Positions 4,817 through 5,078 of a stretch of 5,078 nucleotides of DNA are shown in pieces (the stretch's first letter is position 1; every line of letters starts with the position of its first letter). This DNA comes from Pseudomonadota bacterium (GTDB lineage: Bacteria; Pseudomonadota; Alphaproteobacteria; Rhizobiales; Xanthobacteraceae), in assembly GCA_023417665.1 (NCBI GenBank), contig JAEZFA010000199.1, forward strand, positions 1 through 5,078, read 5' to 3'. Both the position numbers and the translations under genes were made by a program. The notes below the pieces were generated by a model. It searched no databases and was not told the origin of the DNA. It saw only the letters and a list, made by a program, of their open reading frames with translations.

Positions 4817-5078
4817 CGCAGCGATACCTCGACCTTCGGCCCGGCCTTGATGGTCTGGTACACAACGCAGTAGCGCTCGGTCAGCTTCAAAAGCTGGTCT
4901 AGCTGTTCCTGCGGGGCGTCGGTTTCCACGTCGAAGCGCAGGCGGATTTCACGAAAGCCGACCGGCGCGTCCTTGGCGACGCCGAGCGTGCCGCGGAAGT
5001 CGAGATCGCCTTCCGCGGAAACTTTGCCGGACTTCAGCGGAATCTCGATCGCCGTCGCAACTGCTTTCAGCGTTACCC
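4807..5078 (-). CDS. OsmC-family protein, C-terminal fragment
   Basis: Member of the OsmC/Ohr superfamily of small cytoplasmic proteins, many of which reduce organic or fatty-acid hydroperoxides with a cysteine pair. The fragment gives 89 residues, from VTLKAVATAIEIPLKSGKVSAE to the TGA at 4809-4807; the two bases 5077-5078 belong to the preceding codon. Recognisable features are the long helix start (LKAVATAIEIPL), the strand EGDLDFRGTLGV, the strand FREIRLRFDVETDAP, the helix QEQLDQLLKLTERYC with the conserved second cysteine (fragment residue 70), and the closing VVYQTIKAGPKVEVSLRRA. Family members are about 130-150 residues, so about 50 N-terminal residues, including the first reactive cysteine, lie past the right edge. 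Whether it is a true peroxidase therefore cannot be decided. The membrane protein gene follows 119 bp downstream on the same strand. Confidence 0.88.
   Translation of the reverse strand, partial: VTLKAVATAIEIPLKSGKVSAEGDLDFRGTLGVAKDAPVGFREIRLRFDVETDAPQEQLDQLLKLTERYCVVYQTIKAGPKVEVSLRRA

Noticed and set aside
4349..4873. Plus-strand open frame of 174 codons opposite the membrane protein gene
   Set aside because: Charged, Arg/Gly-rich translation with no family resemblance; the opposite strand gives a coherent multi-helix membrane protein.
5064..5078. The right edge read on the minus strand begins GGGTAACGC, which recalls vector lacZ sequence
   Set aside because: The match is only nine bases and the frame continues naturally into the OsmC-family protein (VTLKAVA), so it is genomic.
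1..5078. CRISPR array, tRNA, rRNA, riboswitch, insertion sequence, toxin-antitoxin pair or defence cluster
   Set aside because: No regularly spaced repeats, RNA gene signatures, transposase motifs or short paired genes were found on either strand; the genes present are ordinary chromosomal ones plus one uncharacterised membrane protein.

Overview
The window looks like one end of a draft-assembly contig from a high-GC alphaproteobacterium, most likely of the order Hyphomicrobiales (Rhizobiales) and closest in style to the Bradyrhizobium/Xanthobacter side. This rests on the MutS protein, whose N-terminus and ATPase motifs read like those I know from that order, and on the strong G/C preference at third codon positions. 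No database search was possible, so the placement is an inference. The first 34 bases are not genomic: they are a Nextera transposase adapter with two miscalled bases.

Layout. (1) 35-428, minus strand: the N-terminal third of a Bcr/CflA-type multidrug efflux permease, cut off by the adapter. (2) 429-548: a 120-bp divergent control region with a strong ribosome binding site for the pump, a perfect 10-bp-arm inverted repeat at 491-514 that is probably the repressor operator, and a wider 9-bp inverted repeat around it. (3) 549-1124, plus strand: a TetR/AcrR-type repressor, presumably regulating the pump and itself. (4) 1125-1176: a short gap with a perfect 18-bp palindrome and a possible promoter. 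(5) 1177-3900, plus strand: complete mutS, the DNA mismatch recognition ATPase. (6) 3875-4687, minus strand: an unrecognised integral membrane protein of 270 residues, convergent with mutS and overlapping its 3' end by 26 bp, apparently built from two repeated halves. (7) 4688-4806: a 119-bp gap with two small hairpins. (8) 4807-5078, minus strand: the C-terminal part of an OsmC-family protein, running off the right edge.

Functionally the window holds three units: a self-contained efflux-pump/repressor pair, the housekeeping mismatch repair gene mutS, and an osmC-like gene followed by a membrane protein gene that may be transcribed with it. I see no sign of a novel defence system, mobile element, CRISPR array, tRNA or rRNA. 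The best leads are the nested operator, the duplicated membrane protein, the tail-to-tail overlap with mutS, and the adapter at the contig end.
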